DNA of 8,684 bases, from the NCBI GenBank assembly GCA_030591285.1, contig JAUVBH010000052.1, positions 1-8,684 on the forward strand, written 5' to 3'. The translations under genes and the position numbers were made by a program. The notes under the pieces are model-generated. The model searched no databases. It was not told the DNA's origin and saw nothing but the letters and a program-made list of their open reading frames with translations. Below, one piece after another: positions 6,450-8,684 of the stretch. The DNA is from Thermoplasmatota archaeon (lineage in GTDB: Archaea; Thermoplasmatota; Penumbrarchaeia; Penumbrarchaeales; Penumbrarchaeaceae). Positions within the stretch are counted from its first letter, which is position 1, and the number at the start of each line of letters is the position of its first letter.

Positions 6450-7106
6450 ATGAACGATAGTCCGCTTGTGGTCTTTGATATGGATGGGGTTCTTATCCAT
6501 AACAGAAGTTCATGGAGGATCATCCATGAAGCGGTTGGGACCTCCAATGAATATTCTTTTCAAGCCTACATGAAAGGCGAGATAGATGATCTGGAGTTCA
6601 TGAGACGTGATATCGACCTATGGAAGAAAAATGGGATCCTATTGATATCCCAGGTGGAAGAGATCCTGAGACCTGCTGTGAATATGAAAGGTCTGATCGA
6701 GTGTATGGCTGATCTGAAGGATGCAGGGGTGGACCTTGCCATCATCAGTGGAGGAATAGACATCCTTGCAGACCGAATGGGAAATATTCTCAATACATCC
6801 ACCGTCCATGCCAACGGAATAGCCTACAATGAAGATCGTGAACTTACAGGTGAAGGTATTTTGAGGGTGCCACTAAGGGACAAGGGGTCTGTCCTGAGAT
6901 CCATTGTTGACAATGACCGTAGAGCGGGACCGGTGATCGCTGTAGGGGATTCACCGGTAGATATTACCATGTTCAAAGAGGCAGATCTGTCCATCGCATT
7001 CAATCCCGATTCCGATCTTGTATCTGAAAGTGCAGATATCGTGATACTGGAAAAAGATCTGAAAGAGGTTTCTCGGGCCATATTGAAGTGGTTGAAAGAG
7101 CGATAA
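6450..7106 (+). CDS. HAD-superfamily phosphatase, SerB-like
   Basis: The protein has 218 residues, the usual size of single-domain HAD phosphatases with a small helical cap. All four HAD motifs are present: FDMDGV (nucleophile Asp10, acid/base Asp12), IISGG (Ser100), a lysine at about 145 in VPLRDKG, and AVGDSPVDITMF (Asp167 and Asp171 for magnesium). The cap at about 20-85 is helical. The layout resembles phosphoserine phosphatase, but several archaeal HAD enzymes act on other small phosphates, so the substrate is not assigned. ATG 6450 is chosen because it sits directly before the FDMDG strand and the frame upstream runs into the SRP RNA. There is no clear Shine-Dalgarno site, which fits a leaderless message. 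The gene starts 39 bases after the SRP RNA helix 1, so read-through is possible. Confidence 0.88.
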   Translation: MNDSPLVVFDMDGVLIHNRSSWRIIHEAVGTSNEYSFQAYMKGEIDDLEFMRRDIDLWKKNGILLISQVEEILRPAVNMKGLIECMADLKDAGVDLAIISGGIDILADRMGNILNTSTVHANGIAYNEDRELTGEGILRVPLRDKGSVLRSIVDNDRRAGPVIAVGDSPVDITMFKEADLSIAFNPDSDLVSESADIVILEKDLKEVSRAILKWLKER

Positions 7107-7170
7107 AAGGGGACGGTGGGTTTCAATAGACTTTTATGGGGAATAGAACATACCCCCTTCTTCAGTCAAG

Positions 7171-7178
7171 GATTATAT
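7171..7178 (+). promoter_or_regulatory. Possible TATA box of the zinc-ribbon gene
   Basis: GATTATAT is centred about 25 bases before ATG 7199, giving a transcript that starts at or next to that ATG. A second candidate, CTTTTATG at 7131-7138, would allow a leader of about 40 bases. Both place the transcript start after the earlier in-frame ATG at 7136. Confidence 0.4.
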
Positions 7179-7188
7179 CAGAGTTGAT

Positions 7189-7194
7189 GGTGAT
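7189..7194 (+). promoter_or_regulatory. Shine-Dalgarno site favouring ATG 7199
   Basis: GGTGAT lies four bases before ATG 7199. It has the same sequence and nearly the same spacing as the site in front of the surface peptidase. Other in-frame ATGs at 7136, 7187 and 7193 lack such a signal. Confidence 0.45.
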
Positions 7195-7198
7195 GGGT

Positions 7199-7600
7199 AT
7201 GCCAACTCATAGAGAAGAACAAAGTAATGAGGTCGTACGCTCGATAATCGAGATGTTGGCCGAGAAGTTTTCCGAAGAGAAGTCTGTCACTGTACAGAGG
7301 ATCTTCGACAAATTTGCTACGAGACTTGTAAAGGGTAGGGATATCACCATGTACCTGTTCAATATAGGTATATTGGAACCGAGGAGGGAGGAGGAGACAC
7401 CCAAGGAAGCGAACCTGTGGAGGATCAACATAGTCAAGGTTCGTGAATTCCTTGAAAGCGATGGTGGATTGCTCGACTACAAATGTCCACTTTGTGGTTC
7501 TGTGACCATATCGAAATCCTATAACTCCTACCGGTGCACCAAATGTCTCTTCAAGGGTGATCTCCCGGAGAAGCCATATCAGAAGATCCGCAAGAAATGA
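7199..7600 (+). CDS. Small protein with helical N-terminus and C-terminal zinc ribbon
   Basis: The protein has 133 residues from ATG 7199, or 154 if ATG 7136 is used. The shorter form is preferred for its GGTGAT site and because the extra residues look unstructured. Residues about 8-80 suggest a helix-turn-helix or winged-helix fold: helices around EVVRSIIEMLAEKF and VQRIFDKFATRL, then a short wing ending LWRINIVKV. Residues 96-116 are a zinc ribbon with CPLC (Cys96, Cys99) and CTKC (Cys113, Cys116). The tail is basic (KPYQKIRKK). A wHTH plus zinc-ribbon layout recalls archaeal TFE, but the ribbon spacing and length are not a firm match, so the gene is left unnamed. It is probably a nucleic-acid-binding or transcription-related protein. 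It converges with the next gene, with 15 bases between the stops. Confidence 0.78.
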   Translation: MPTHREEQSNEVVRSIIEMLAEKFSEEKSVTVQRIFDKFATRLVKGRDITMYLFNIGILEPRREEETPKEANLWRINIVKVREFLESDGGLLDYKCPLCGSVTISKSYNSYRCTKCLFKGDLPEKPYQKIRKK

Positions 7601-7615
7601 GCTTCTGCTTCTCCC

Positions 7616-8071
7616 CTATTCTTTTTGCTCGAAACCCTGATATTTGGTCTTGAAATGATCCCAGAAATTCCGACGATCGATCTCTTCAGGCTGCATATTA
7701 AAAGGATGTTTGGACCTTTCATCCATTTCCCAGACCTTCTCGGTCTCTCCAACATCCATCCAGATCCCGTTGCAGTCCTCACAGAGGTCCACATAAACAC
7801 CATAGACCTCTTTGGTAACCATCCTCTTCTCACAGATGGGGCATGGCATTTCCTCTCCCTTTAGAGAGTCAGTTATCTTGATAAGGAGTTCGACCGGACT
7901 CCCCTTTCCCATGAGATCATCCAGTTCATTGGGATCGAACCATATGCCTCTGCACTCCTTGCAAACATCAAGAAATTCATTGTTCCTTTCAACGACATAT
8001 AGATCGATATCGCATCTGGGACAGGTCCTGTCGCTTTTCACAGTGAAATCGGACTCTTCGAAACCGGACAA
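7616..8071 (-). CDS. Tandem TFIIB-type zinc-ribbon protein
   Basis: The protein has 151 residues and two copies of the zf-TFIIB ribbon. The first has CPRC (17-20), CKEC (37-40) and GIWFDPNEL. The second has CPIC (77-80), CEDC (97-100) and GIWMDVGE. All eight cysteines are intact, and the copies are offset by exactly 60 residues. Each 'C-x-x-C-x-G-x-W-x-D' block is the family hallmark. The linker holds an acidic/hydrophobic helix, and the C-terminus (from about 123) is polar and aromatic. Function in this family is poorly known, and nucleic-acid or protein binding is usual. The start is TTG 8071, with a weak GGTG just upstream. GTG 8041 (residue 11) is an alternative, and no ATG fits. The neighbouring small zinc-ribbon gene on the other strand is unrelated in layout. 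Confidence 0.85.
   Translation of the reverse strand: MSGFEESDFTVKSDRTCPRCDIDLYVVERNNEFLDVCKECRGIWFDPNELDDLMGKGSPVELLIKITDSLKGEEMPCPICEKRMVTKEVYGVYVDLCEDCNGIWMDVGETEKVWEMDERSKHPFNMQPEEIDRRNFWDHFKTKYQGFEQKE
7617..7626 (+). terminator. Possible T-tract terminator after the zinc-ribbon gene
   Basis: TATTCTTTTT lies 16 bases after the TGA at 7598-7600. Archaeal termination relies on T-rich tracts like this. It overlaps the last codons of the converging gene. Confidence 0.4.
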
Positions 8072-8102
8072 TGGAGCACCCAGGTTACAAGGTAGAGGAG
8101 TT

Positions 8103-8110
8103 TGATAAAC
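8103..8110 (-). promoter_or_regulatory. Possible TATA box of the tandem zinc-ribbon gene
   Basis: On the minus strand this reads GTTTATCA, in the 66-base gap before TTG 8071. Transcription would start near 8080, giving a leader of about 9 bases. Read-through from the upstream KaiC-like gene is also possible. Confidence 0.35.
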
Positions 8111-8137
8111 CTTACTTCAAGGAAGGGGCAATGTTCG

Positions 8138-8683
8138 TCAAATAGCTGGTGCGATCCTGAAATTCCCATCCTTCAGGTCCAGAGCGAACATCGAGGTATT
8201 GTGGGCCATCCCTCTCATCTTGATGCAGCGGATACGCCTCTGGAGATCCACCTCCCCAACAGGGCTCAATGTCAATTGGAACACACCATCGGAAAGGAAC
8301 TCCTCTTCCCCATATTCACCGTTTAGGGATGGCTTTTCATGGATCAGGAAATTTGTTGTCCCAAGGTCCCTCATCCATTCGAAGAGATTGAAAAGAAAGC
8401 TCCTCCTATCATCCTCGCCTGCAAGGATCTCAAGAACAGGTAGTGAATCGATGACCAACATGTCAACATTCCTCTGCTCCACAAGGTACTCGACATAGGC
8501 CTTGAGAGCTTCCATCCAATCACCACCGGTGGAGAACTTGTCCATGGCTGCTCTGATCCGGCCAACATCCGAGACTATGATGTTCTTCTTTCCAACTTCG
8601 TCCAGTGTCCTTCCCATCTTCTCTTGTTGAGAAAGGAGAGAGCCCATGCTCTGTTCCAGCAAGAGATAGAGTCCAACGGAACC
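8138..8683 (-). CDS. KaiC/RAD55-like RecA-superfamily ATPase (N-terminus beyond the window)
   Basis: The last 181 residues are visible, and the frame is open to the right edge, so the P-loop (Walker A) lies outside. The visible part begins with a strand GSVGLYLLLEQS, matching the KaiC position 'LY-x-LEE-S' with acidic/polar residues next to the ATP site. The Walker B strand is VDMLVIDSL (Asp at about visible residue 79), and the following helix includes LFEWMRDLG. Further on are EEEFLSDGVFQL and RCIKMRGMAHN, the 'ADG-h' strand and 'K-M-R-G' segment seen in archaeal KaiC-like proteins. A single RecA-type domain seems likely from its end, but a second domain upstream cannot be excluded. An internal TTG at 8660-8662 is not a credible start. 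The function in the cell is unknown. Confidence 0.85.
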   Translation of the reverse strand, partial: GSVGLYLLLEQSMGSLLSQQEKMGRTLDEVGKKNIIVSDVGRIRAAMDKFSTGGDWMEALKAYVEYLVEQRNVDMLVIDSLPVLEILAGEDDRRSFLFNLFEWMRDLGTTNFLIHEKPSLNGEYGEEEFLSDGVFQLTLSPVGEVDLQRRIRCIKMRGMAHNTSMFALDLKDGNFRIAPAI

Positions 8684-8684
8684 G

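Noticed and set aside
6110..6450. Open frames on both strands across the SRP RNA.
   Set aside because: The stretch is explained by helices 1, 5, 6 and 8 of SRP RNA, and the translations are glycine/arginine/proline-rich artefacts of GC-rich RNA.
1..8684. CRISPR arrays, tRNA genes, insertion sequences, attachment sites.
   Set aside because: No regularly spaced direct repeats, no tRNA-like cloverleaf and no transposase or terminal repeats were recognised on either strand.

Overview
This window looks archaeal, most likely a euryarchaeon of the Thermoplasmatota type (the lineage is inference). The evidence is a complete archaeal-type SRP (7S) RNA with the SRP19-binding helix 6 and the canonical helix 8, and a type IV prepilin/preflagellin peptidase with an archaeal-style C-terminal extension. 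A KaiC/RAD55-like RecA ATPase, TATA-box promoters close to start codons, and Shine-Dalgarno signals of the GGTGAT type point the same way. No mobile element, CRISPR array, tRNA or rRNA was seen.

Layout, left to right. The plus strand opens with the last 48 codons of an unidentified protein (1-149). A promoter-bearing gap follows, then a 1157-residue surface protein (273-3746) with a signal peptide, a beta-sandwich region, two regions resembling cell-wall-binding-repeat folds, a C-terminal clan CD/C25-like cysteine peptidase module and a membrane anchor. Next come two closely spaced plus-strand genes, probably one operon: a YbjQ-like domain fused to a helix-hairpin-helix domain (3838-4560) and an integral-membrane A24 prepilin peptidase (4574-5500). 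A two-CBS-domain protein (5509-5946, minus) converges on them.

The 150-base gap at 5947-6095 carries back-to-back promoters and an inverted repeat. The SRP RNA gene (about 6096-6411) follows on the plus strand. It is closely followed by an HAD phosphatase of the SerB type (6450-7106) and a small protein with a C-terminal zinc ribbon (about 7199-7600). On the minus strand are a tandem TFIIB-type zinc-ribbon protein (7616-8071) and the C-terminal part of a KaiC-like ATPase that runs off the right edge (8138-8683).

Themes. The secretion and surface genes form a loose group: SRP RNA for membrane targeting, a prepilin peptidase for class III signal peptides, and a large anchored cell-surface peptidase. 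The rest are small regulatory or housekeeping proteins (CBS, two zinc-ribbon proteins, HAD, KaiC-like). The points most worth a second look are the architecture of the surface peptidase, including a roughly 113-residue separation of its candidate His and Cys, the YbjQ-HhH fusion next to the prepilin peptidase, and alternative hairpins in the 3' half of the SRP RNA.
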